A stretch of DNA of 64,000 nucleotides from Asparagopsis taxiformis (taxonomy: Eukaryota; Rhodophyta; Florideophyceae; Bonnemaisoniales; Bonnemaisoniaceae). The position numbers and the translations under genes were made by a program. The notes below the pieces were generated by a model that saw only the letters and a list, made by a program, of their open reading frames with translations, was not told the DNA's origin and made no database searches. The DNA lies in NCBI GenBank assembly GCA_030407315.1, contig JALQPE010000025.1, positions 1 to 64,000 of the forward strand, read 5' to 3'. This document shows, one piece after another, positions 42,027-51,700 of the stretch. Every line of letters begins with the position of its first letter. Positions within the stretch are counted from its first letter, which is position 1.

Positions 42027-44495
42027 CTACAATGTGCCAAAGAATTTACAACGAGGGTACGGCAATAACACACCAATCATTACCAACATGAATAAATATC
42101 CCAAGAGTGTTCGGAGACCATTCGGTTCAGTCAATTCATTCTTAGCGGGGCGGTCAACCGTCCAAGGACCAAACGTGATCGCAACCAAGAAAACAACGAA
42201 AAATGGACTCTTCGAACTTGCGAACAAGATAAAGAGAACTGTCACCCGTGCTGCCAATGCCGACGTTTTCCTCCCATAGAGCGCCGAGATGATACGGCCC
42301 CCATCGATCTGGCGAATTGGAAGAAGGTTCAACGCTCCAATAGTTAGACAATTTGCTCCGATGATTGCCAACGGATGCAGACCAATCAGAGACCGTGAAT
42401 AGTCAATCAGGATCTTACCCTGCGGTACGTGTTGAGTGAGGAACCCGATAATTACCGAACTCGAAACCATGGATATGGGCACTGGAGTCACCCCGGAAAA
42501 CGTTGTCGACATTCGCAGTCCAACCACGAGCAGCCCCAACGACAGTATAACAACGGTTGCCGCTCCGGATAGCGCAATGTCAAATAATGCCGATCGAGAG
42601 GGCGGTGGAGATGCTAGATGTGTTATGACCCCAAAGCTGCCGAGTTGATAAGATGGAATAGGGCATGGTAGTGCTAGGCGAGTACCACTGCGAGAAGCGA
42701 CGATTCTCTGAACTACTTGAGATATGAATAAAACACCTGCGATTGCGGCAGCTGTAACCAGAGCTGATGAAGTTTGGAGATAGAATAGTTTTTCAATGAT
42801 TGAACTGCGAGGTAGAGGTCCATAGTATGCCTCGATCACATCTTTGTGATAGTTCACATAGGCACCTCTGCCTACGCAGGCAGAGAGTGTTGCAACAGCA
42901 GCAAAAACAGCGAAAATCTTCTGCCTTGGCGTCGCAGGCCTTTTGTCTCGCGCTGTGGGAATCACAACAACTACAGGCCTGAGATCCTCCTCTCCTTCGG
43001 CTAGACAAAGCGTATATTTGTCTCCCAACCGAGCACTCAAACGCTTTTCCAGCTTTGACAAAGTAGTTTTTGGCTCGCCTCTCAAGTTACCTCGAAAGAT
43101 TAGTCCTCCCGGTGCAGACAATGTCTCTGTAGCGAAAAACGTTTCGGATCCGAAGATGAGTCGAATCATTGCGACATCTCGTTGGGGAATTGACGACATG
43201 TCAGCGTGGGGAACCTTTTTCTGGGTAGCCCATGTTGTTGCTGCCAACGTTTTGTCCCGTTGCTTTTCACTTTCTGGCTCTTGGTCTGTTCCAGTGTTCG
43301 TTTCTTTCTCTGATACCACACCCGTATTCTTTTCCTTCCTAGAGGTAAGTCTATCTGGATCCAAATTATCAGAAGCGGTTGTTTGTGGCCCATCAACCTC
43401 TGCACTTTTGGTGCCAGGGCTATCAACAAGCTTTTGCTGGGTATCTGACGAGTCATCAGATGTTGTTATCGTCTGCTTCTTCGACCATGGCATGCGGGGA
43501 AGCAATGATCGTTGAACAGGTCTTGATGAAGAGCGTTTCGGGTCCGCATTCTTCAAATTACTACTTGGTGGGGAGTATAGATCACGGACACTCCCTGAGC
43601 GCTTCGCTTTCGGCTCTTCCTTTTTCTCTGCTTTTGAACTCCCATCAGCTGGAAACTCCGTGCTTCGCTCAGGGGGGTCATTATCTTCGGATCCTCCAGA
43701 TGTTTTAGAATCGGGCTTTAGCTTTTGCAAGGTCGGAACGATGACATCAAGGATCTTCCCAACTTGTTCTTCCAATGGATTATCATGTTTGCTATCGCTA
43801 TCGAATTTTCGCGCCAAGGGATTACGAGGGGCTCCGTTGTTAATGGTTCGCTTGGATGTAACACCGCTATGCGAAGACTTGGTTCGTTTGCCTTGCTTCA
43901 AACTGGTGTCTGGTTTCTCTTCTTTCTTCAAGTCGGACAATTCCGGCTTTTGCCATGGCCATTGGAAATCAGTTTTTCGGTTTTCCCCAAGCTCATCCTC
44001 ATCACTGAACGAACCGTCTTTCTGCCAAGGCCATTGAAATTTTGTTTTCTGTGTTTCAGGCTTTGCAGATACAGAGTTTGCATCGTCTTCCGCATCTAAA
44101 TCGTCAGCACGGGTGGATTCATGCGCAATGCCATCATGGTGTTCACACCCCTCCCCATCCACAGTGGTTTGTGCATTGGCATTTCCATCTTTCTTGGAGT
44201 GAAACCACTCCTTCACACCAGAGAGCCACGTTTCAGGGACACCGTCAGTTTCTGGCTTATCGTCTGCGTCGGGCGTAGCACGCAGCACGACGACAGCACG
44301 CTCTGACCTCCCGCAAGTGCAGGGTGAGCAATCCGGCCACCGTGCGACACGCGGTCGACGCAAGCGGGAAAAGCTGCGCAAGGAAGACGGCGGGTCGAAA
44401 CGCGTATCATTACGTATTGTACCACATGGCGTCGCGGATGGAACAAAGGTGGCGTTTTGTCGGTTTGACATTTTGCAATATTCCAAGCCGGCCAT
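42027..44495 (-). CDS. EGY-like M50 intramembrane pseudoprotease, plastid
   Basis: An 822-residue relative of the plastid site-2 proteases EGY1-3. Residues 1-70 are Ser/Arg/Thr/Cys-rich, a likely transit peptide. About 75-450 is a charged, disordered insert, far longer than in plants, with KTKFQWPWQK (150-159) repeated as KTDFQWPWQK (174-183). The family region follows: GNLRGEP, then a KLEKRLSARLGDKYTL segment, VVVIP, and about seven hydrophobic segments. IPSYQLGSFGVITHL matches the EGY core. Where active members have HExxH the sequence reads FISQVVQRI (near 590), so the zinc site and catalytic Glu are gone. The second motif, NLLPIRQIDGG (near 725), is intact. Plant EGY3 also lacks HExxH. It is probably a non-proteolytic thylakoid or envelope protein. 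Confidence 0.85.
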   Translation of the reverse strand: MAGLEYCKMSNRQNATFVPSATPCGTIRNDTRFDPPSSLRSFSRLRRPRVARWPDCSPCTCGRSERAVVVLRATPDADDKPETDGVPETWLSGVKEWFHSKKDGNANAQTTVDGEGCEHHDGIAHESTRADDLDAEDDANSVSAKPETQKTKFQWPWQKDGSFSDEDELGENRKTDFQWPWQKPELSDLKKEEKPDTSLKQGKRTKSSHSGVTSKRTINNGAPRNPLARKFDSDSKHDNPLEEQVGKILDVIVPTLQKLKPDSKTSGGSEDNDPPERSTEFPADGSSKAEKKEEPKAKRSGSVRDLYSPPSSNLKNADPKRSSSRPVQRSLLPRMPWSKKQTITTSDDSSDTQQKLVDSPGTKSAEVDGPQTTASDNLDPDRLTSRKEKNTGVVSEKETNTGTDQEPESEKQRDKTLAATTWATQKKVPHADMSSIPQRDVAMIRLIFGSETFFATETLSAPGGLIFRGNLRGEPKTTLSKLEKRLSARLGDKYTLCLAEGEEDLRPVVVVIPTARDKRPATPRQKIFAVFAAVATLSACVGRGAYVNYHKDVIEAYYGPLPRSSIIEKLFYLQTSSALVTAAAIAGVLFISQVVQRIVASRSGTRLALPCPIPSYQLGSFGVITHLASPPPSRSALFDIALSGAATVVILSLGLLVVGLRMSTTFSGVTPVPISMVSSSVIIGFLTQHVPQGKILIDYSRSLIGLHPLAIIGANCLTIGALNLLPIRQIDGGRIISALYGRKTSALAARVTVLFILFASSKSPFFVVFLVAITFGPWTVDRPAKNELTEPNGLRTLLGYLFMLVMIGVLLPYPRCKFFGTL

Positions 44496-45116
44496 TGTCT
44501 CAGGTCAGAATTATCTGATCTGACATTCCGGCGTGTGATAATTTGGTTTCCGGAGATCAGTTAAGTGGGAGGGAATGCTTGACGGACTGGAGCTTTGTGG
44601 AGGATAGCCTTAGACCCTGTCAGTATCAGATTCAGTTTCAGCCGTTCAGAAAGGAGCTCGCACACGAAGTATGAAGCAGCGGGGAGGATTCATTGCGACT
44701 AAATTGTTGAAAAAAAATTGAAATCTACAAAGTGTGATTTCTGCGTATGACTTGCTCCATCTGTACGGCTTAAATTCTGGAAAAAAACAGCTCGTGGACA
44801 ATATGCAGAATTCAAGTTTGTCACAAAATAGTTGGACTGAATTGTGTAAGATATCCAAGTCAATAACCTTGCCAGCGCTGCGGTTGTGCTCATTCATCAC
44901 TAAGAGGTCGTTGTGTCCATTATCTCAAACCATTCTATCGTGACAACATTTATCATCCGTAGCCGTGTTACTAGCCTTGTCGGCTCCACTCCTTGCTTGC
45001 CACCTCCGCTGTGCCTGCGCCCCATATGATCATAAATTGCGACAGCCTCGGTCCGTGCACTACAGGTGGATAGCTGGACGACGTTTTGTTGGTGCAGTTG
45101 CTGCGGGTAGAAGCGA
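44496..45116. promoter_or_regulatory. Divergent promoter region (EGY-like / PRP28)
   Basis: The two starts face away from each other across 621 bp, so both promoters should be here. I see no gene and no clear element. Confidence 0.35.
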
Positions 45117-46961
45117 ATGGCCCAGAGACGTGTTCCTCTATCTCTCAGCGAATTGAAGCGAAAAAGAGACGAGAAGGATGCGCTTGAAGCGAAGCCCATT
45201 TTTTTAAGCAAAGCAGATCGCCAGCAACTTGCCCTCGCGCGTCTTGCCGAAAAACGAGCCAAGGAAAAGTCGCAGCAAAATTCGTCCAGTCGTGCTGCCG
45301 CTTCTCGTGATTCAGAAGAGAGAGACAAGAAGCGACTACGGACTGAAACAAGCGAAAATGGAGATGAACATCAGATTGACCACAAGGAACGTGAGCAGAT
45401 TCATAGACATTACATGAAAATTGTAGAGAGGAAAGCCGTAAAGGGCAAAAAAGGAAGGCAGACAGAGCGAAATAGATTCCGCTTCGACTGGGATGCCTCA
45501 GAGGACACCATGGCCCATGAAGATGAACTGCGCTTGCAACTTCGCAAGCAACAACCCGTTCAGTTTGGGAAGGGTATCGCCGATCTAGATGATTACATTG
45601 CGCATACAAGAGATGGCTTGAATGGTAATTCCAAACGTCGCGCTTTACATGACAATCGCCATTGGTCTGAAAAGCCGCGGAATGAAATGACCGACCGCGA
45701 CTGGCGTATCTTCCGAGAAGACTACGTCATATCCATCAAAGAGTCCAAGAAACAAGCACCTCTTCCCGCTCGCAATTGGGATGAGACAGGCTTGTCCCAA
45801 GAGATGTTGCATTTGATTCGTGTTGTGGCAAAGTATGAGAATCCATCTCCTATTCAAATGGCTTCCATTCCAATTGCTTTAAGCAGGCGAGATTGTATTG
45901 GCTTAGCAGAGACAGGATCTGGAAAAACAGCTGCTTTTGTGCTTCCAATGCTTGTTCATATTTCTAGAATGCCAGAGATGACGCCGCAGGTTGCTACTAG
46001 AGGGCCATATGCGCTGATTCTTGCACCGACACGAGAACTCGCTTTGCAGATCGAGAGTGAATCAAGGAAATTTGCTACACCGTTGGGATACAGAGTCGTG
46101 CATGTTATTGGTGGACAAGGCCTAGATGAACAGGCCATCGCGCTACAAGCTGGTTGTGAAATCGTTGTCTGTACCCCGGGACGCATGATGGACCTTTTGT
46201 CTCGCCAGATGGCTGCGCTTGGAAATTGCAATTATCTCATCATGGATGAGGCTGACCGCATGATCGACATGGGATTTGAGCCGCAGGTTGCAGAAATTTT
46301 GGACTCAATGCCGGAGCCCACAGACAACAAGAATAGGAGACAGACATTTATGTTCAGCGCAACAATGTCCCCCGCAGTTGAGAGATTGGCGAGAAGTTAT
46401 CTTTGCGAACCTGTTATAATTTCTGTGGGTGAAACGGGTAAGGCTGCAGATAACGTGGATCAGAAGGTGGAATACTTCACGACGGAAAACAGAAGGCGAA
46501 ACAGATTTATCGAGTTACTGGAGATATTGGAGGCCCCAATATTGGTGTTTGTGAATACCAAGAGCGGTTGCGAAATGGTATCCAAATACGTTGAATCCAA
46601 CTCCGGGATACGACCGGTCATGATGCACTCAGGAAAGTCCCAAGAACAAAGGGAGAAGAGTTTGGACGGATTCAGGACAGGCCGGTATAAAGTGCTTATT
46701 GCAACAGATGTTGTCGGGAGAGGTATCGACATCAAAGGCGTGCGGCATGTGATCAATTTCGAGTTGCCAAAAACGATTGAAGCCTATACGCATCGCATCG
46801 GCCGAACAGGTCGAGCTGGCGAGAAAGGTACTGCATGGTCTCTCGCGACATCAGCCGACTTCGATCTGTTTGCGCCCTTGTGCACTATGCTGGAACAGGC
46901 GGGTGCACAAATCCCGCATGAAATTGCACGCGATGTATCTCGAAATACGAGAGGATTCTGA
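45117..46961 (+). CDS. PRP28: Spliceosomal DEAD-box helicase PRP28 (DDX23)
   Basis: The U5-associated helicase that exchanges U1 for U6 at the 5' splice site. It has 614 residues (yeast Prp28 588, human DDX23 820). The N-terminus is Lys/Arg/Glu-rich with a nuclear signal, and the segment FRFDWDASEDTM is typical of Prp28. Just before the helicase core comes MTDRDWRIFREDYVIS and PARNWDETGL. Helicase motifs: Q motif PSPIQMASIPIAL, AETGSGKT, APTRELALQ, DEADRMIDMGFEPQV, the SAT motif, and HRIGRTGRAGEKGTA at the end. That a genome with few introns keeps it agrees with the introns seen here. The ATG at 45117 is the first in frame. Its stop is 86 bp from the convergent OAT gene. Confidence 0.95.
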   Translation: MAQRRVPLSLSELKRKRDEKDALEAKPIFLSKADRQQLALARLAEKRAKEKSQQNSSSRAAASRDSEERDKKRLRTETSENGDEHQIDHKEREQIHRHYMKIVERKAVKGKKGRQTERNRFRFDWDASEDTMAHEDELRLQLRKQQPVQFGKGIADLDDYIAHTRDGLNGNSKRRALHDNRHWSEKPRNEMTDRDWRIFREDYVISIKESKKQAPLPARNWDETGLSQEMLHLIRVVAKYENPSPIQMASIPIALSRRDCIGLAETGSGKTAAFVLPMLVHISRMPEMTPQVATRGPYALILAPTRELALQIESESRKFATPLGYRVVHVIGGQGLDEQAIALQAGCEIVVCTPGRMMDLLSRQMAALGNCNYLIMDEADRMIDMGFEPQVAEILDSMPEPTDNKNRRQTFMFSATMSPAVERLARSYLCEPVIISVGETGKAADNVDQKVEYFTTENRRRNRFIELLEILEAPILVFVNTKSGCEMVSKYVESNSGIRPVMMHSGKSQEQREKSLDGFRTGRYKVLIATDVVGRGIDIKGVRHVINFELPKTIEAYTHRIGRTGRAGEKGTAWSLATSADFDLFAPLCTMLEQAGAQIPHEIARDVSRNTRGF

Positions 46962-47047
46962 AAGTATTCTACTTGTACTATTGAAGCTTGCTAATAAACT
47001 ATTATACATATACTTTTCGTGTTACGAAAGTATTCTCATGGAGAATC

Positions 47048-48400
47048 TTAAAAACTCGCAGTCGCCTCGGCTTCATTTCGAACTGTATTCAGGGCATTCC
47101 TTATGACGACACAGGCTTGTTCGACCTCATCCTCACGAATAGTAAGAGGAGGAGCGAGTCGGATAATATCACCATGAGTTGGCTTGGCAAGCACACCATG
47201 TTTCGCCATCTCAAGACAAACTTGCCATGCTGTTTGGCCACCGCCTAATACATCTTTTAGAACAAGAGCGTTCATGAGCCCACGTCCACGAACCTCCTTT
47301 AGAATGCCGCGCAACTGTCTATTCGTATAACTGAGGCTTTCCCGAAGAACTACGCCCATTTTTTCAGAGTTCTCACACAATCCTTCATCAATGATCACCT
47401 GTAGCGCTTGCATCGCCACTGCACATGCAAGTGGATTACCGCCATATGTTGAACCATGTTCCCCTGGTTGCAGAAGACCAAGCACTTCTGCACTTCCTAG
47501 TACTGCCGATATCGGATACATACCGCCGCTTAGTGCCTTTCCCAGAACAACGAGATCTGGTTTCACAGAATCGTGATCTGAGCATAGCATCTTACCTGTC
47601 CGTCCAAGACCAGTTTGCACTTCGTCTGCGATGAGAAGAACGTTGTTCTGACGACATATTTCTGCTGCTGAACGAAGATAGCCTTTCGATGGAACTACTA
47701 CACCTGCTTCGCCCTGTATAGGCTCTACCATGAAGGCGGCAACATTTGGCTTCGACACTGCAACTTGGAGAGCATGTAGATCATTATATGGTATCATATC
47801 GAAGCCTGGCACGAAAGGCCCGAAGCCATTTCGACACACAGGATCCGAAGAGGATGACACTGCAGCAATCGTTCTGCCCCAAAAGTTGCCTTCTGCAAAT
47901 ACAACACGTGCAGATCCTTCCGGTACGCCCTTCACATCGTATGCCCATCGTCGCGCGAGCTTGACCGCAGTCTCGCCTCCCTCAACGCCCGTATTCATTG
48001 GGAGCGCTTTCTCATATCCAAAGAGCTTGCAGAGTTGCTGTTGCAGTTCGCATAGTTTATCGTTGTGGAAGGCACGGGAGGTCAAGGTAAGACGCGCGGC
48101 TTGTGTACATAGCGCTGTTATCAGACGGGGGTGACAGTGGCCCTGGTTTACGGCAGAATAGGCTGAGAGAAAGTCAAGATATTCACGGTTTTCTACATCC
48201 CATACTCGGGTACCATGGCCACGCTGAAGAACTACCGGGAGCGGGTGGTAATTGTGAGCTCCGTACTTTTGCTCCAACTCAATAATACGGTTTGAAGTTG
48301 GTGACAAATGTTCGCCAGCTGCTGCGCATACTGAGCGGCAGTCCTGGCGAATTGGCGTCAGTGAACGAAAATTTCGGAATGAAGAGCCTACTCTGTGCAT
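47048..48400 (-). CDS. OAT: Ornithine aminotransferase
   Basis: A class III PLP aminotransferase moving the delta-amino group of ornithine to 2-oxoglutarate, giving glutamate semialdehyde for proline or glutamate. It has 450 residues. The entry EQKYGAHNYHPLPVVLQRG is typical of OAT, and LDFLSAYSAVNQGHCHP, NTGVEGGETAVKLARRWAY, the PLP-Asp loop LLIADEVQTGLGRTG and the PLP lysine K288 in LGKALSGG are all present. Residues 1-30 (MHRVGSSFRNFRSL) are basic without acids at the start, fitting a mitochondrial presequence. It competes for ornithine with the OTC encoded 21 kb away. It starts divergently from midasin across 362 bp. No introns. Confidence 0.96.
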   Translation of the reverse strand: MHRVGSSFRNFRSLTPIRQDCRSVCAAAGEHLSPTSNRIIELEQKYGAHNYHPLPVVLQRGHGTRVWDVENREYLDFLSAYSAVNQGHCHPRLITALCTQAARLTLTSRAFHNDKLCELQQQLCKLFGYEKALPMNTGVEGGETAVKLARRWAYDVKGVPEGSARVVFAEGNFWGRTIAAVSSSSDPVCRNGFGPFVPGFDMIPYNDLHALQVAVSKPNVAAFMVEPIQGEAGVVVPSKGYLRSAAEICRQNNVLLIADEVQTGLGRTGKMLCSDHDSVKPDLVVLGKALSGGMYPISAVLGSAEVLGLLQPGEHGSTYGGNPLACAVAMQALQVIIDEGLCENSEKMGVVLRESLSYTNRQLRGILKEVRGRGLMNALVLKDVLGGGQTAWQVCLEMAKHGVLAKPTHGDIIRLAPPLTIREDEVEQACVVIRNALNTVRNEAEATASF

Positions 48401-48762
48401 GATGGTCGTGTTCGGAACTGACGTAACTACAGAAATCAGTTGGACAAGCCAACTAGAAGTAGACTTAATTCAAGGATGCAGTGTTCCACGAGAGGTGATG
48501 CAAAACTTGAATTCAGATCAGGCGTTCAACACTTGTCAAATTTTGGTTTTAAACCATCGGCGGCGGCGTAAAACCAATAAATGTAAATCATACTATCCCA
48601 AGCAATTCAGATCTTGATCAGCCTGCCCACTCGCATTCTATCCATCTCTCCCAAGTTTCGACACGCGAACTGAGAGACTGCGAGCCTTTAGCTACTGGCT
48701 TTTACCGTGGCAGATTTCACAACTGTTTTGGGTGTATCTCCACAAGCTCTGTTTTCTCAACA
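48401..48762. promoter_or_regulatory. Divergent promoter region (OAT / midasin)
   Basis: Both genes start outward from this gap. A CCAAT motif lies at 48574-48578, about 185 bp before the midasin ATG. No gene is visible. Confidence 0.4.
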
Positions 48763-51700
48763 ATGGAGATTGACACTCCCATACCATCAATTTCTCCCTC
48801 AAACATGACCACGCACATTCAAAATGCGCTGCTTCAACTGCATTCTGTCACATCTGAACCTGCTACAGTCCCTTTGCTCGCGTCAGCATTTACACAACCC
48901 ACGCTTACTCCTCTCCAAACCTACCGAGCTGCGGCCTGCCTTCGCGAAGGTGGGCTGAGAGAAGTTGTCCAACATCTCATTTTTCGCGGACCGAACGCTG
49001 TACCATCTGCAGCTCGTTTACTGCTTGTCCTGCAGGGGCTAGGGGGAACCTGGGAGCTGGCTGTTGATTTGTTGCGTCAGAACTCCAGCGAAAAGCAGCC
49101 GACGTTCCAATTGAGAGTTATGACTATTCTCGCAATGCTTGGATCCACTAAGGCCTATCGACTTGCGGAATGGACGCCCATATTTCATAAGGCCCTCGTC
49201 GAGAAAGACGAGGAAGCCAGACTTGCGCTTTATATCGTTTTGGAGAAAAGATGGCCAGGCAAAGTTGAATCGGTTCTCAGAGTCCATGACTGGGAAAGCC
49301 AGACTGAATTTGCACATCATCCCTCGGTCTGGAGAGAGCTGCAATGGGCTTCATATGCTCGCTCACTGTGCATGAGAGTGGATTTGAACACTGCCTGTAC
49401 AAAGTCAGATGACGTAAGCTCTATGTGCAACGGCGAAAATGCCATTTGGCAAAAGACACTCGGTGAAGATTGCGGAAATTGCGCGAACCATTTTGTCAGA
49501 ATATGTGATATACTTCTTCGACGTAGAGGTGTCCCACCCAACTATTCGATACCCAGCGTGAATCCCTCCGCGAATGACATTGTGATGACTCCAATGATAC
49601 ATAGCGCCTTGCGCGACATGGCAATCTCCATTGCGTTTGCCACACCCTTTGTTATTGAGGGCCCGTCGGGCTGCGGGAAGACTACTCTTATTTCTCTACT
49701 AGCTCGGTCGACTTCGTACACCCCCACACATCATACCGATGCGCCTGACGTTACTTTCATCCAGATGGACAGCGCAATGAGTGCAGCAGATGGCGATACG
49801 TTTTCATCTTTAATCGGTGGAGTTGTTCCACTCCCCCATGGTGCCGGCTTCAGATGGCGTCCAGGACCCATTGGAATCGCTGTCCAAAAGGGTCACTGGC
49901 TTGTTTTCGAGAATATTGGAAAAGGCTCCATCAAAAGTGCGTCTGCTGTCCCCATCATTTCTCAGCTTGCCTCATTACAAGCTGGCGATACACTGCATGC
50001 ACCTGGGCGTGGAGAACCACTTTCTGTTGGATTCGGCTTTCGTGTAATTGCTACTCGCACAACTTTCGATGATGCCGGGGATGAAACGTGGTCCCCGCCC
50101 GGTGGCTGGGATCAGTGGAGGCGCCTTACAATGCGAAGTTTGGCACACGACGATGAACTTGGAATATTGAGCTCGAAATTCCCTGATGTGGCAGATTGCG
50201 TCCCTCGCGTGGTTGAGGCTGTTTCGAAAGTTTCGGCATTCGTACAGAAACATCGCGGTCCACTCATGAGGAGCCCTTCTTTGCGAGACGCGATTAGAAT
50301 TTGCTTTCGACTTTCCAAACTTCGGGACGAAAACCCTGAATCGGTTACTGTGGAAAATGCACTACTTGAGACTATTGACGTGCTCGTTGCATGGTGCCCT
50401 ATTGACCTGTTTTGCAGAGAGATTGTTTTGCTTCTGTCGAATTGCTGGTCTGTCCCGGCGGCTATAGCGTCAGACTTATTTCTGCGCCATCGCCCATCTA
50501 TGATCAAAGACAAAAATACTTTGCGCGTTGGAAGGGCATCTATGCTTCGTGTAGCGGATGCGTCCAAAAGCGAATTCGCTAGATTGTCGTTGACGGGACA
50601 TACATCTCGTATTTTGGAGAGGACATTGCGTTGTCTGCAAGTAGGGGAGCATGTGCTACTCTCAGGCGAGACAGGTTCAGGTAAGACGTCTGTGATTCAG
50701 GAACTTGCGTCTCTACTGGGTAAAACCCTAATTGTAGTAAATCTTTCGCGCCAAAGCGAACTCGCAGACTTGGTAGGCGGCTTCAGACCCTTCGAGTTGT
50801 CTGCAGCTATACCTCAACTTGCCCGGAAATTTGCAGATCTGTTCTGCTCATGCATGTCACAAAAGAAAAATGGCCGCTTCTTGGATGCACTGCATCGTGC
50901 TGCTTGTTCCCTGAATCAGCACTTCAGAGCGCTTAGGTTGATGCGCGGAGCTATGGGTGCGATTCCTCAAGCAACAAAACAGAAGTCCGTATCTTCTCGT
51001 AAACAATGGGACGCACTTGCTTCTGAACTAAGCAAACTTGAACTATCTGCATCTCGCCTAGGATCAACAACAGAGTCATCTACTACTAATTCGTCCAATG
51101 CCGCACAGAGTTCTACAAACTCTAATGAGCGGCCAAGGAAGCGGCCAAGGAGTGACCCCCTGTCCTCAGCAGCAGTAGCACATGAAGATGTGTTGTCGGA
51201 GTCGTCGAGAATTGAAGCGAGCGGTCCACAAAAACGTCATGTAGATTTTGAATTCGCTGAAGGAGTCCTCGTTCGTGCCATGCGCAATGGGCACTGGGTC
51301 TTGTTGGATGAGCTTAATTTGGCTCCTCCAGAGCTACTGGAACGTCTTGTGAGTGTTGTGGACCGCGGTCAGCTCGCCCTTCCAAACGAAAAAGGTGAAC
51401 TAGTTTCACAAGCGAGCGGATTTTCCTTATTTGGTGCCATGAATCCTCCGACAGATGTAGGCAAACGCCCGCTTCCGTCTGTGTTAAGAACAAGATTTAC
51501 TGAGTTTCATGTTGGCGATATGGTCGAAAAAGAAGATATCGTATTGGTGACAATGAGTCGATTTTTTGGCGTGGATGGTTCACGCAACACGGCCGCTGGC
51601 ATGGTACCACAAGAGAGGGGCATTGCTGAAGATGTAGCAAACTTCTTCATCGAATGTTGTACTCTAGCAAAGAATGGCAGTGTGGAAGACAGCGCTGGGA

